Below the pieces are notes generated by a model. The model was given only the letters and a program-made list of their open reading frames with translations. It ran no database searches and was not told where the DNA came from. Below are positions 11,417 to 22,559 of a stretch of DNA of 64,000 nucleotides, in pieces. Position 1 is the stretch's first letter. The number at the start of each line of letters is the position of its first letter. Source of the DNA: Gerris lacustris. Lineage: Eukaryota; Arthropoda; Insecta; Hemiptera; Gerridae. Both the position numbers and the translations under genes were made by a program. The stretch is from NCBI GenBank assembly GCA_951217055.1, contig OX578284.1, forward strand, positions 31,336,187-31,400,186, read 5' to 3'.

Positions 11417-11880
11417 ATCGAAATTTCGTTTCAAATAGTAATAGATCACTTCTCGGATTCAGACTTAGAGAAGACAGATTTTGACGATGTTAAGGAGGAA
11501 TTATTCAACTTTTATGTAAAACCTGAACGAAAGACCTTTCCGCAGCAATTTAGAAAGGAAGAGGAAAGCTTTGTCAAATTTTTAGCGAGACTTAAAATTG
11601 CTGCGCTGGATTGTTATTTTGGTTTTTTGGGAATAAAACATAAGAGTTTATTCTAAAAATTTGGCTACGCTACAGGAAGTTCTTTTGAAAATCTTATCAC
11701 TAGAGCAGGCAGATGAGAAAGGTGCACAGCTACGTACTTTATAGATTTTAAAGAACAATATGAGTAGACTTGACGTGGCGAAAGAAGAGAAAAAAGGACA
11801 ACTTCGTGAAGAAATGGAAGACGTCTCACCAAACAAGGCTGTTACTAGGAAATTTAGTTCAGTAAGGGTAAGGAAATGGT
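11417..11880 (+). pseudogene. Decayed LTR-retrotransposon gag (retrotrans_gag-like)
   Basis: The open segment 11417-11656 includes DLEKTDFDDVKEELFNFYV and, further on, FRKEEESFVKFLARLKIAAL followed by DCYFG. This matches the general layout of the Ty3/Gypsy gag domain: a Y-x-P-like turn, then F-x-R-x-Q-x-x-x-E-S-x-x-x-F-x-x-x-L-x-x-L-A-x-x-C-x-F-G. A stop at 11654 and a frame change follow. A second piece, NLATLQEVLLKILSLEQADE, resembles the downstream gag helix that ends in 'LE-x-A'. Another in-frame stop lies near 11740. No protease, reverse transcriptase or LTRs were found nearby. Gag normally forms the particle that packages the element's RNA; this copy is dead. Confidence 0.6.
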
Positions 11881-13579
11881 TTATGTGAAGGAAATTTCAT
11901 CATAAGAATAACAATTTTTTTCGATGAGGAAATGAAATGTTGAGCCTGCAGACGCAAGACTTATTGCAAATGTTTGCTGTTTGCATAGTGCAAATCAAAT
12001 TAAAACCAATGGTTCAATGAAGCGCCATTGAGGGCGCTAAGCATGCGAAACGCTACAGTCAAGATTAAACGCTAGACGGAGAGGTGCGCGAAGTGCACCG
12101 AACCGGCTAGTTACTATTAATGTTTATTTTGATTAATAAATACAAACATAACATTTAGTACAAGACTAATTATAATATTTTCTTATAAAACAAAGGCAAA
12201 CATAAATTTGTCTTCTTTTATGTAAAATACAAGCTTTGACAAAAAATTAGATAACTGTTAGCGTCAAATTTATCAAAGTAAAAAGATTTATTTTTTTAAT
12301 TATGTCTAAATAATTTTTTTTTTCGTATAATATTCGCTTAAATATTTATTTTGAAAAACAAAAAATATAAATAGGTAGTTAATATTTTTAATTAAGCTTT
12401 TTCCCCGCATAATTTATTTATTTACTTATTATTTTTGTTTAGCGTAGGCTGTTTGTTTGCTGATTAATTTTTTTTCTTTCCTTCATTTTCATTAAAATTT
12501 CACGATGAGTTTGATAATTGAACTGCTTCATGAGTTTAAGTTTTAGTTAAATATATGAGGAATGAAAATACTCGAGACGATTCTGTCTATAATATAGAAA
12601 GGCTTTTTGTAACTTGTTTTTCAAGGTAAATGAGTTAGTTTTTTGGAAAGGTTACACAAAACTTTACTTTTTTTTGTCTTGTTTCTTTATTATTGTACCA
12701 TTCTATCCTAAAAAAAAAGTATTTATGTTTCTAAAATATCAGAATTAGATAAATTTCCTTTGCAAAAACAATATTATTAAAATAAAATAAAAATTAAGGT
12801 GTTTGACTACGTAGCATTTTTTTTTATTTTAACATGGTATATTTATTTTTTCTAAAAAAAAACAAAAAAAAAAAAAACTGTAAAATGGTAATATTGTGTA
12901 ACAAAAGATGACATTTTTTCTTCGTTTTTTTTAGTAGAATAAGCTTAAAATTCCTACACGATTTTGGATCAACTCAAATTTAAATTAACTTGTATATCTC
13001 AGTTTAGAACATTATAAATAACTATACTCAAAAAAATATTAATCCCGTGAATTTTTTTTTTTAATTGAAATGTATAATTAATGGTTAATTATAAAAATAA
13101 AAAAATATACCAATAATAATATCTAAGTACATATGTTGTAACAGAAATATTATTGTTAATGTTAAAAAAGAAATAATTCAAATTCGGCGAAACTTGACGA
13201 TGCAGAACATATGGCAGAATTGTAGAACAGTAGAACTGTACACAAAATATGTGCATATTTTTTTTTTTTTTTTGTTAGACGAGAATACACTAAATATTAT
13301 TTTTTAATTTAGCCAAAAGTTTATTTTTTTTATAAAACATTAATTAAGGCTTAGAGAATTCGTAGGCTTTGAATGGGTTGGGGGGGGGGAGCCCCAAGAG
13401 CAGATTGTCAGGATAAAGTTTTGAACTAAGTCAAGGGTATTAGAAGTTGGCGCTGCAGGACACAAGGTTTTTTTCAAAAGTGTCAAAATTATAAATATAG
13501 TCCTCCTATGTGATGCTATAAAACTTATTCCTAAATGTCCTATAAAATTTCGTTTTAATTTCACGATCCTTTATAAAAT
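11881..13579. other. No gene; two small hairpins at 12020-12099
   Basis: A GC-richer patch at 12015-12110 contains AGCGCCATTGAGGGCGCT (12020-12037) and GGTGCGCGAAGTGCACC (12083-12099), each able to form a stem. They may belong to the same decayed element as the gag remnant. The rest is AT-rich with T and A runs, plus a G run at 13381-13389. Confidence 0.4.
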
Positions 13580-14054
13580 GAGTGGCGTGGTATGACCCTT
13601 TTAATTATTTTCGTTAAAAGCGTCAAGAGCTCAGCTTAAAAAAAGTATGAAATGAACCTGTGTTTCAAATTTCTTATATCTAATGCGCATGTCATGTGGT
13701 TATTTGCTTTTTGCACTTTTAACATAGTTCAACTGACATTATAATAAAACAAACACGGCTGGTGGATTGATTGAGAACTAATTTGATCTTACTGTAATGG
13801 TCGCATCCTGAATTGAGTGGTGTAGCATGATGCTTTTAATTATTTTCGCTAAAAGCATCATGAGTTCAGCTTGCTAAAGCTAAAAGAAGTATGAACTGAA
13901 CCAGTTTTTTCAAATTTCTTATATTTAATGCGCGTTATGTGTTTATTTGCTTTTTACACTTTCAACAGTTCAACTGACATTATAACCAAACAAACACTGC
14001 TGGTTGATTGATCGACAATCAATTAGACCTTACTATAATGACCACATCCTGAAA
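13580..14054. repeat. Tandem duplication, 2 units of ~235 bp
   Basis: Unit 1 starts at 13580 (GAGTGGCGTGGTATGACCCT) and unit 2 at 13815 (GAGTGGTGTAGCATGATGCT). Both contain TTTTAATTATTTTCG, AAATTTCTTATAT, TAATGCGC, TTCAACTGACATTATAA, CAAACAAACAC and end near CGCATCCTGAA/CACATCCTGAA. Unit 2 has ATGCTTTT...AAAAGCAT, able to pair; in unit 1 the matching bases differ. No coding capacity. Confidence 0.8.
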
Positions 14055-15149
14055 GACGTTTTTCTTCCTGCTGCTGAATATTCTCCAAAAGTGTCAATGT
14101 TTTCATGCAGCATAAAATGACTCAAAACTCTTCAGTGGTTCAGATTATTCGAATCATATTGTTATGTTAAAGTCTGATAGTCTAATATAAAGTGATTGTA
14201 TTATAATCCAAGTCAAGTAGTTAGCACAATTTTTTTCACGAGTGCATGCTATTATCTTTAATCTATAACATTTTTTATATTTTTTCAGGGTAATTTTCAT
14301 TGATCAGTCTTTCAACTTTACTTTAACAGTCTAGTTTAGTTTTATCTAAATCGGCTTCATATTTATTTTATTATTTTTTTTTTTATAAAAACAAACGCCG
14401 TTGTTACTCGGGTCGGAATTCGCCCTATTTAAATGCAAAAACTTCGGATTAGGATTTTCACTTTCTTCGCCTGACCTCGGTCATCCAGAATAATCTTGAT
14501 GGCGGCCATTATCTAGAGCTATGTATCGTAATATGCGACTTTGGTAATATTCCCTCCTGGCCCTCCCTACATCAGATAAATTAAGGGGAGGGCTAATTTT
14601 TTTTATCTCTCTCTTTCTCTCTCTCTATGCTCGATTTCTATCTCTATACATCGAGTTAGATATACACTTTTAATAAAAAGATGGATGTTTTATTATGCGG
14701 TAGAGCAAATGGGAAGGTTTGCCTAAATCAAAAGATGGCGAACATAGTTAACTACTTTTAATGGCGGTAGCCAAGGTTAATTTTTTTTTAACCTCGTAGT
14801 CAAAGTAATGATATGCATTAATATTACAAACACTGCACGAAAACAACAGATGAGTTGAGCCGATCGAAACCCTCGTAAGAAAGAAAATATAACTTCTTAG
14901 TACCAACGAATAAAATATTCAAGATAATTTGTCTAAGCGTTATAGTAAGTTGATTTCAATGCTAAAAGATAATTTACAGCTAAATTTTGAAGAGTTTTAT
15001 CAATCTTGTAACTTGTAGTTTATAGTTAGTTTAATATCGCTTGACACGCAGTAACAGTGTTAATTATCTTAATTGAATAGAAAACAGTTTGATGAATCTG
15101 ATTTACTTATACTTATACTTATAGACTAAACCCGCTTAGATGACTACTT
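14055..15149. other. No gene; AT-rich with short (CT)n
   Basis: A CT-rich run lies at 14606-14633. GC-richer words at 14400-14560 give no open frame. Nothing else is recognised. Confidence 0.4.
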
Positions 15150-15413
15150 TCATAAAGGTATTTTTTTACTATCATTTAACAGTGGAATTAGTCTAGACTG
15201 ATATAGTAGTAAATTATTGTCTTTACACAATAGCTTAACTAAGGCAAAACCGACTTTCAACCACAAACGGCTATCATTACCGCCAGAGAGATTGTCAGTG
15301 AAGTTGTAATTATTCAAGTTCACAGCTGTCCAGCTATAGAAGGTGGCTCCACCTGATTCCACCTCACTCCTTCTTTCCAGCGCCGGTAATGAATTCTTGC
15401 AGATTAAATCCAA
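15150..15413 (-). other. Unrecognised open frame, possibly coding fragment
   Basis: An 87-codon minus-strand frame with more balanced composition than its surroundings. It includes ESGGATFYSWTAVNLNNYNF and NDSRLWLKVGFALVKLLCKD. The apparent first codon is TTG, so if real this would be an internal exon or a transposon fragment. On the minus strand an AAGCAG acceptor-like site precedes it and a TGT/GTAAAG donor-like site falls inside it. No family is recognised. Confidence 0.2.
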
Positions 15414-15740
15414 TTTCTGCTTATTGTTTTAATTTATATTGTAAAGGGATACTATTTAACTGTACCACAGTCAAATAAGAAATTAAAAGGTGAAAGTAAT
15501 TCATAAATAATGTTTAAGGACAATAAGGAGCAATATTTATCAGGTTATATAGTAAAAACAAATGTGTATGAGACTCTCACGCATTAGAAGTGAAACTTAA
15601 TAGAAACAATTAATTTTATGCATTGCTCTCTTTGCATTTGTTGACGATTTTATTATTTCAGGATTAAAAAATGGATATGTGGAATTTATTTGAAAAATAA
15701 AATATATTCATAACATTTTAGCGAAAAACATGAAAACAAC

Positions 15741-15843
<103 letters not shown>

Positions 15844-15900
15844 TATTATAATGTATATAATATTACGCTTATAAACCAATTCTGTGTATTGAATAATAAT

Positions 15901-16130
15901 CTACCTCCGTGGTGCAATAGGTAGCACTTTACCTCCTGAAACAGAGGTTGGTGGATCAAGACTCGTCCGAGAGCTAATTTTTTACAGGTAAATCAAGCCA
16001 CCAGTTGATTTATCCATAAAATATCTTTCACTTAGACGAGTTTCGAATCATAAACTTCGTTACAAGTAACGATGTTACATCCAAGCCAATTTACTCTATC
16101 GCGCCTAAATAAGTTTCACTTCAAAAACCC
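15901..16130 (+). mobile_element. tRNA-derived SINE, type A
   Basis: The head 15901-15973 is tRNA-like: TGGTGCAATAG (15910-15920) fits the pol III A box (TRGYNNANNNG) and GATCAAGAC (15954-15962) fits the B box (GWTCRANNC), with normal tRNA spacing. The head looks closest to an Arg/Trp-type tRNA but cannot fold into a functional one. The body (GATTTATCCATAAAATATC, TTTCACTTAGACGAGT, CATCCAAGCCAATTTACTC) recurs without the head at 40222-40360. SINEs of this type are transcribed by pol III and moved by a partner LINE. Confidence 0.65.
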
Positions 16131-17820
16131 TACAGTAACTAATTCTAATGCAGACCGGTTTCGAATACTTCATTACCAAACTATGATGGCTGAAATCTTA
16201 AAATGTTCAGAACTATTCTATATTAAATAGTAGTTATTGCTAGTTTTTTTTTTAAGTTTCATTCGTTAATAAATAATAAACGTATGACAAAAAATATTAT
16301 AATTATCGTATGAAAATTCGGCATTTTATGGTTATAATGTATTACTTAGAGAGAGTAAGGAATCATCTTTTAAAATATATTCATATATTAGATGTAGGAA
16401 GCGTCAGTAGGGGTCATCTTGAAGGATTAACATATAGGTAGAGTCAATTTCAATATGATAGGATTTCAATATCAAGTGTCGTTAATTTGTTGAGGAAACA
16501 TAATTTAAGTTCATGTAGTTAAATCTCTTAATTAAATGTTTTCATTTTTTGTTTAGCAAAGAAATTATCGAATGCGTATTCCACTTAGCAATCACTGACA
16601 CCTTGCGTGTTTACCAGCGTTGAACCATCTCGTGCCTTCTTTGCATTAGTACTCATTGATTCAAAATACTTCTTTTTGCTTGGTCGTACTATTTTCCTAA
16701 CTTCATTTACTTTAGTACAATTTTAATTTAATTGTATTATCATTACTTAACTGGAGTTAATCATGTAAATAACGCAAACATAAAATAACAAATTCATTAC
16801 CTTGAATTCGTTTACATTTTGATTTTTATTTCTCACAATAAAAATAATATGAAAAAACCCAAAGTAAAATAAAGAATACCTGAGTTAGTTGCTACATATA
16901 TAAAATCATTTTATTTGTTAGTTCCTAAATCTACAACTATTTTTTTTTTCCTAATTCTACTGTACTAATAGATTGGTTTACCAGTCTATAGAAGATTCTA
17001 AGTAGCTTTAATATTTATATACATTTTGTTTTAAAATTGTTGTATTTATAAGGTAGTCTAAATCTAATCCTCTCTTAAAATATTTAAAGCTTATACAGTT
17101 AAAAACAAAAATTGTCTCTATTTTTACAAAATATAGAGCTTTGTTTATTTATAAAAAATCAAAAGAAAAAAAACTTATAAATGTTAAAACGCGATTATAA
17201 AAAACGAGCATAAAAACCTTTGAAACAATTTGAAAGTATTTTGATATTAAAAATAATAAAATTTAGCTGACTTTTATAATCTGGTACGTAGATATTTATA
17301 ATTTTTCTTGGAATTTTGATTCCATGTAGTATTTACATCATATTTTGGAGGATAAACAGTCTGACTGTTTCAAATCTATTTTCTATTACTGGAAGCATCT
17401 TCAAGAGAGTTTATCATTATCACGATATTGACTTTAAATAACAACACACAAAGTTTTTTAAGTTCCAAGTTTTAGAAATTCTACGACTCTAAATTACGAC
17501 TAAAATTTGAAGTTAAATAATTTTTTATTCTAAATTTTGAAATTTATAACAAGTTAAGGTTTATAGAAAGAATAGCTTTGGTTATAGAAAGTATATTCTT
17601 TTTTACAGACACATAATATATATATTGTAATGTGTACTGCAATTGTAGTTTAGGTTTTTAGGCTGTACAGAAAAAAGTAATTAGCTTTTAGAGTTGTCTT
17701 TTTTTAAAAAAGAAACTTTCATTACTTTTAAGAAACGCTTCAAAAAGTTTAAGTACTCGCGATTTTGTTTCCTAAAGAGAAAAAGTAAAGAAAGGTACTC
17801 GGGAATTTTTTCCTTTATCC
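16131..17820. other. No gene; AT-rich
   Basis: AT-rich. At 17356-17412 the minus strand carries TTGAAGATGCTTCCAGTAAT followed, after a spacer, by TTGAAAC, resembling the motif at 47814-47847. There is no credible open frame. Confidence 0.4.
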
Positions 17821-18300
17821 CCTTATTCTCTTTTCGTCAGCCATCTTAGACTTTTTTTTATTACCTTTGCCCCTTTTCCACCATACGCACACTAAAGAAA
17901 AAGAAATTGGCCTCTAAAAATTGTTAGGTCCGTCTGTTGCGTCTGGGGCATTTCGGATTTTTTTTTCATTCTTTCTTTTTTACGACGTTGAAACGAGAAT
18001 TACGCGCAGCGAAGCCTTTAAGATAGGGAGGTCCTTTTTAAAAGTTTCAAATAAAAACAGCCGTAAAAAGGAGACGAGAGAGGGGGCGGATTTTTTGGAA
18101 ATGCACAAGAGGTTAAACGAAGGACGGTGTGAAGAAAAGGACCTCTTAGACATAGAAGGGGCGAATTTACTAGAAGGATCCAACCTCGGGGGGTCGACGA
18201 CACGTAAAAACACCATTTTAACCTCCCCAACTCTTCATTTCGCTCTTCTAAACCCCTTAAAAAAAAGATTCGGGCCCTGTACTTTATTTTTTTAACTTTG
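17821..18300. other. GC-richer islet with unrecognised open frames
   Basis: A 124-codon plus-strand frame (17921-18295) begins at a TTG and reads charged, low-conservation-looking sequence (for example KETREGADFLEMHKRLNEGR). Two shorter minus-strand frames overlap it. No domain, splice pattern or start context supports a gene. It resembles other scattered GC-richer islets near 38.8, 40.8, 45.7 and 48.8 kb. Confidence 0.25.
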
Positions 18301-19045
18301 AAGACGAATTCTCATTTGGTTAATGCGCTTAAAATGCAATTCGTCGCTGTCCTCTTTATCTCTTTTTGAAAATGTTTCTCTTCAACATTTATAATAGGGT
18401 TGTCCAAATTTTATAGGTATTGGCTTCGTTCTACCCTTTTTTATTTTTTCACCAAATTATATTTCTTTTGATGATTTATAACTATTTTTTATTTTTTTAT
18501 TTTTTTTTTACTTTTTTATTATTTTATTAAATTGGATCAGAATAATAAAAATGCCAACAACGCTTAAAATTTTACACAAACATAAGGCTTCAAATTTTAA
18601 ATTAATAGAAGAAATGATATCAAAATAATTTATAAGAAGATTGAGAACCAAACTAATAAGCTAATATGGAATTCAACAGAAATGAGTGAGTCTTATTTCG
18701 TTGTCCAACATAATTTGGACTCAGAAGAATTGAAAGTGGTAAGTTTATATTGTTGGAGTCAAAAGTAAAGACTTACTTATTCCTGAAGAATTCTTATGTT
18801 CTTCCATAAACTCTTCTTATAACTCTAGTTCTTCCATAATCAGCACTAATGGCAGCCTTATAAAGGCCAAAAGATACTTTGATAAATAAACAAAAAATAT
18901 TATTTTACGAGGAACAGTAAAATAATATATTTTAACAGTTTTTTTTTAATCCAACGTAAGAATCTTTAATAATAAAATGCAATCCAAGAAAACCAACTAA
19001 CATAAGAATTGATAATTGTAAAATTTAAACCCAATTGTTATTAAT
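18301..19045. other. No gene; AT-rich
   Basis: Very AT-rich with T runs at 18485-18520. No coding or structural signal. Confidence 0.4.
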
Positions 19046-19273
19046 AGTAAAATTGAGAACCAATTGACAATTGTTATGATAATTAAATTGGTTATATTGA
19101 GAACCTAGCTAACAAACTAACAGGTCAATTGCCTGTATTAAAATAATTATAATATTAAATAAAGATCCAATTCATAATATTATGATAATTATTAGTAAAA
19201 TTAAGACCCAATTGGCAATTGTTATGATAATTAAATAGTTATGTATATTGAGAACCTAGCAAACAAATTAACC
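19046..19273. repeat. Direct repeat pair, 148 bp apart
   Basis: AGTAAAATTGAGAACCAATTG...TTATGATAATTAAAT...TATTGAGAACCTAGC...AACAAACTAAC at 19046-19122 recurs at 19194-19273 with few differences. This is a local duplication of a ~148-bp unit. Confidence 0.65.
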
Positions 19274-19579
19274 GGAGTTGTAATATTATAAAATTAAATA
19301 CTAAAATTCTTATATGTACTGCGAGATCCAGCTTAAAAACTAACGAAGAATAAATTAAGGAAGTGCATGATTAATATTCTAGGAACGTATAGGAGTTTTA
19401 AGCCAATTAAATGCTAAATTACCTGAGCTCTTAGAATATTATTTTGCTAAGAACCTCCACTATTATAATAGGTAATATTGTTATGAAAAGTAGGCTTTAT
19501 GATTATATATATATCTTTAAAGTCAGAATATATTTCATTTCCGTGTGAATTATTCAAATGTCTCTTCAACTTAATTTTT

Positions 19580-20090
19580 GCTTCCGAGCTTACCGAAGGT
19601 AACAAAAGCTATGTTATCGTTATGAAGAGTGAAAATTTGTCTGTCTGTGGCTCAATTTTTGCGAACCAACATGTCTTGAAAACTACTCTTCCAATTTTAA
19701 TGGAATTTGGATGGTATAGGTCATTATTAGCCCCATTGTTGGTCCCATATAAGTTTCAACCATCTGCTCCCATTTTTTCCTCTTCAACATGCGCACAAAC
19801 ATACAATTTATTTATACCTATATATCTTTAAAAGTCCTCATTTGCTTTTTATAAAATTTGGATGAATTTTTCGGAAGTAGCTCGCAGGTAGCATCAGATT
19901 AATTTCAACCGTAGGCGCTTTTTAACTTTTGCTAAATTAATACTTCATAAGTCATGTAAAATATCACAACAATTTTGACAGATTTAAAAAACGGAGGACT
20001 TAAATAAATTATAAATTATTTGGTCTTAAAAGCATAACATCAATAAAATTCGTAATAGGATGCGAGGAAGCTATGTGGCACACTAATTGG
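19580..20090 (-). mobile_element. Family 1 element, full-length inverted copy
   Basis: Both diagnostic ends are present. The left side begins GCTTCCGAGCTTACCGAAGG (the 3' terminal hairpin, inverted), and the right side ends GCGAGGAAGCTATGTGGCAC followed by ACTAATTGG. Between them lie TTGTCTGTCTGTGGCTC, TTTTGCGAACCAACATGTC, CATATAAGTTTCAACC and CATGCGCACAAACATAC, all shared with other copies. The 110-codon plus-strand frame here (19499-19831) reads the element antisense and is not a gene. Confidence 0.8.
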
Positions 20091-20932
20091 ATGACTATTT
20101 TAATTTAACCTTTAAATATTTTTTTACACCAAAAATAGTTTATTATAGGAAATCATATTGTAATCAATGCTTGCTCTATAGGATAACTAGACATCATTTA
20201 CTGCAGTACTGGTTTTATAGTTTTTTTCATCATTAAAATGTAAAACTTTTTTACATATATTTTATTTAATACTGTTATTATCACATTTGCAAGTAGAAGG
20301 TTATTTGGAACCGAAAATTAACCTATAATAGTAATTACTTTTTTACAGAGCTCTTTGAACACTTTCAAATCAACCCAACCCACCAATCTTAAAATTTTAG
20401 TTATATTAAGGTAAAAAATAGTATTATAATTTTTTTTTTTTTAAAAAAACAACAATTATCACACGTGGTATAAAATGTTTTAGTCGTTTATATTACACAA
20501 TTTACCCTCTAAAACTAACAAGTCAACTTATAAAATGTTATTGCATCAGGTTAAGCATATTTTGTAATCTAAGTTGTTTAGCCTGAATTGGAAAAAAGCT
20601 AATTCACGTTATAGAAATTGTAGTTAAAATTCCAAAATACCTGTAACAAACACATTATTCTTACCAACCAGACAAACGAGCTTCTAAATTTTTGTTAAAA
20701 TATACATTTTTCCTATGAAATTGAAACCTTTATAAGCGTACATTATAAATCCTTTATTTTAAAGCTACCTATTCTCTGTCTGTTCAAAAACTGCATGTGT
20801 TCTGTTGCTCGAAACAAACCCAAAATTGATAGAAAAAAAAAGACTTAAGTCCATTTATGAAACTTGGTTATTGACTCCGCCTTGCCTATAGAATAAAATA
20901 TCTGAAGTCCCCAAAATTTAAGTGCTTGTAAC
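20091..20932. other. No gene; AT-rich
   Basis: AT-rich single-copy-looking DNA with a T-run/A-run junction at about 20430-20448. Nothing recognised. Confidence 0.4.
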
Positions 20933-20993
20933 AATGTTTTTTAGGTGAGGGGAGGGTGTAATAATTACACCCTCCCCTCACCTAAAAAACATT
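20933..20993. repeat. 61-bp perfect palindrome
   Basis: Arms 20933-20962 and 20964-20993 are exact reverse complements over 30 bp with a single A between them. The core of each arm is GGTGAGGGGAGGGTGTAAT. Such a repeat can extrude as a cruciform or give a hairpin RNA. AT-rich sequence made of AATAAAATAATTAATA-type words follows to 21075. Confidence 0.95.
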
Positions 20994-21438
20994 AAATTAA
21001 TAAAATAAAATGAATAATAAAATAATTAATAATTAATAATATAATTAATAAAATAAATTCATAATTAATAAAATCTAAAATTAAATATAGGTATGCATAT
21101 TTGTGAGCTCATCTTTTATCGTATTTTGTCAAGCTAAATTGAATATGACAGTATTCAAGTCGATTAAATCATTTCTTATCCCGAAATAATAGAAAATATT
21201 CGGTGTTTTCCCAGCAAAACCTATCATATCTCTACTAGGAATGATTTATTCTACCTGAACTGAGAGTTGTTCAGAGAGTTATTCTATTCAGCATGATAAA
21301 TTACGTTTCAAACTGATCATTACTTAAAGGAATAATTTCATTTATAATTTTTATACCTTACTTTCCTTCCCTTAAAAAGCATTGATCCACTGAAATTTTG
21401 GTAGAACCCTTCAGATATTTAACTTTACTTATCATTTA
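20994..21438. other. No gene; AT-rich
   Basis: A run of TAATAAAAT/AATTAATAA words at 20994-21075, then unremarkable sequence. Confidence 0.4.
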
Positions 21439-21643
21439 TATAGTCGAGTAGTGTCCTGACGACGGCGATGACTCACCTCGAAATGATTTAATATTGCTGA
21501 GCTAAGGCAACCACATTTGTTCCAATAAAAATAAAAGTTTGTTTTGATTTGTTGGCCTTCATATAGATATTATAACTTAGTTTACCTTATTCTACTTTTT
21601 TTCTCATTATAAAATTAAGCCAGTTACCACGGGTTTACGGCTC
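21439..21643 (-). mobile_element. Family 2 repeat, copy 3 (inverted)
   Basis: Inverted relative to 8181-8402 and 24487-24697. It begins TAGTCGAGTAGTGTCCTGAC, then GACGGCGATGACTCACCTCG, contains TTTGTTTTGATTTGTTGG, and ends CCACGGGTTTACGGCTCG. The start hairpin is degraded in this copy. Confidence 0.7.
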
Positions 21644-21765
21644 GTATTATTAAATATAATAAAACCAGCATTTAATATAATAATTATTATTAAAATTACA
21701 ATTTAACTCCATATATTTGTATTTATTTATTTAAATGATTTATTTATTTATTTTTATTTTTTCAG

Positions 21766-21813
21766 AACGGGAGAGTCTTTCAGAAAGCCCTCGTTTACCC
21801 AGAACACCATCAG
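21766..21813 (+). CDS. Candidate 48-nt microexon
   Basis: A T-rich tract running about 40 bp upstream ends in TTTTTTCAG, followed by 48 nt of balanced composition and then CAG/GTAAAA. All three frames are open. The frame with phase-1 boundaries on both sides reads ERESLSESPRLPRTPS if the preceding exon ends in G. This is a serine/proline/arginine-rich segment, and a symmetric exon could be skipped without a frame change. The splice signals are the best in the window. No flanking exon was found, so the gene is unknown, and chance cannot be excluded. Confidence 0.35.
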
Positions 21814-22287
21814 GTAAAAACAATTTTTTCATTCTTTTATCACAATTAAAAAGTAAATATTAGTTTATTATTACAGCTCCAAAATGCATAGTTAAAAAGT
21901 AGTGTGCTATTATTTGATGGATTATAAATTAAATAACATGATTTAAGAAACTGTCATTAACAGAACTTAATGACAGATAAAAGGTTTTAAGATGTACCAA
22001 CACTTCATGGATAATTTCATATGTCCAGGATTGTTTTAGGTCGTATATTATGAAGTATAGTTGAAGTAACTATAGCTGTAGCGTTTGTTAATATCTTGTA
22101 ATTTTGGAGCTGATAACCCGGTTGAGGGTATCATAGATTTGCAAATTTCATTGGTGATGAAAAATGTTGAAGAGTCTTTGTTAGTAGTCATATTATTAAG
22201 AAATTTAGCTGTTTCTGTGAAGTAGGAAATTTTACAGAAATTGGTAAAAATTTACATTGCGTAGAAGGATAGTAAGATATGGTCTAA

Positions 22288-22491
22288 GGCCCAATTCACA
22301 CACGAGTGGTGTATGGCACTGGCGTGGGACTGTTCGGTCATAGTGGAGGCGTCACTTGCCACCCTCTGCCACGCCATACCAGTGTACATTAGGCCATAAG
22401 TTAATATAGAGGTGGCACAAACCAGCGCCACGCCAGAGCCACGCCACTACCACGCCAGTGCCATATGCCACTCGTGCGTGTGAATTGGGCC
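22288..22491. mobile_element. Short TIR element (MITE) with TAA duplication
   Basis: Long terminal inverted repeats: GGCCCAATTCACACACGAGT and onward TGGCACTGGCGTGG on the left, with the matching complement ending GTGTGAATTGGGCC on the right. TAA flanks both sides directly (22285-22287 and 22492-22494). The TWA duplication points to PIF/Harbinger mobilisation. The interior is rich in CCACGCCA/GCCACGCC words and has no coding capacity. Confidence 0.8.
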
Positions 22492-22559
22492 TAAGTTATT
22501 TCAACCAAAAATATTTGTTTTTTATAACCTCCATTTTATGGAGGATATAAATCTATAGA

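Noticed and set aside
15901..15973. Functional tRNA gene
   Set aside because: Boxes match, but acceptor and T stems are poorly paired and the body recurs elsewhere, so it is a SINE head.
17921..18295. 124-codon plus-strand frame
   Set aside because: TTG start, overlapping antisense frames of similar quality, no recognisable domain.
19499..19831. 110-codon plus-strand frame
   Set aside because: Reads through the inverted family 1 element; equivalent frames in other copies are broken.
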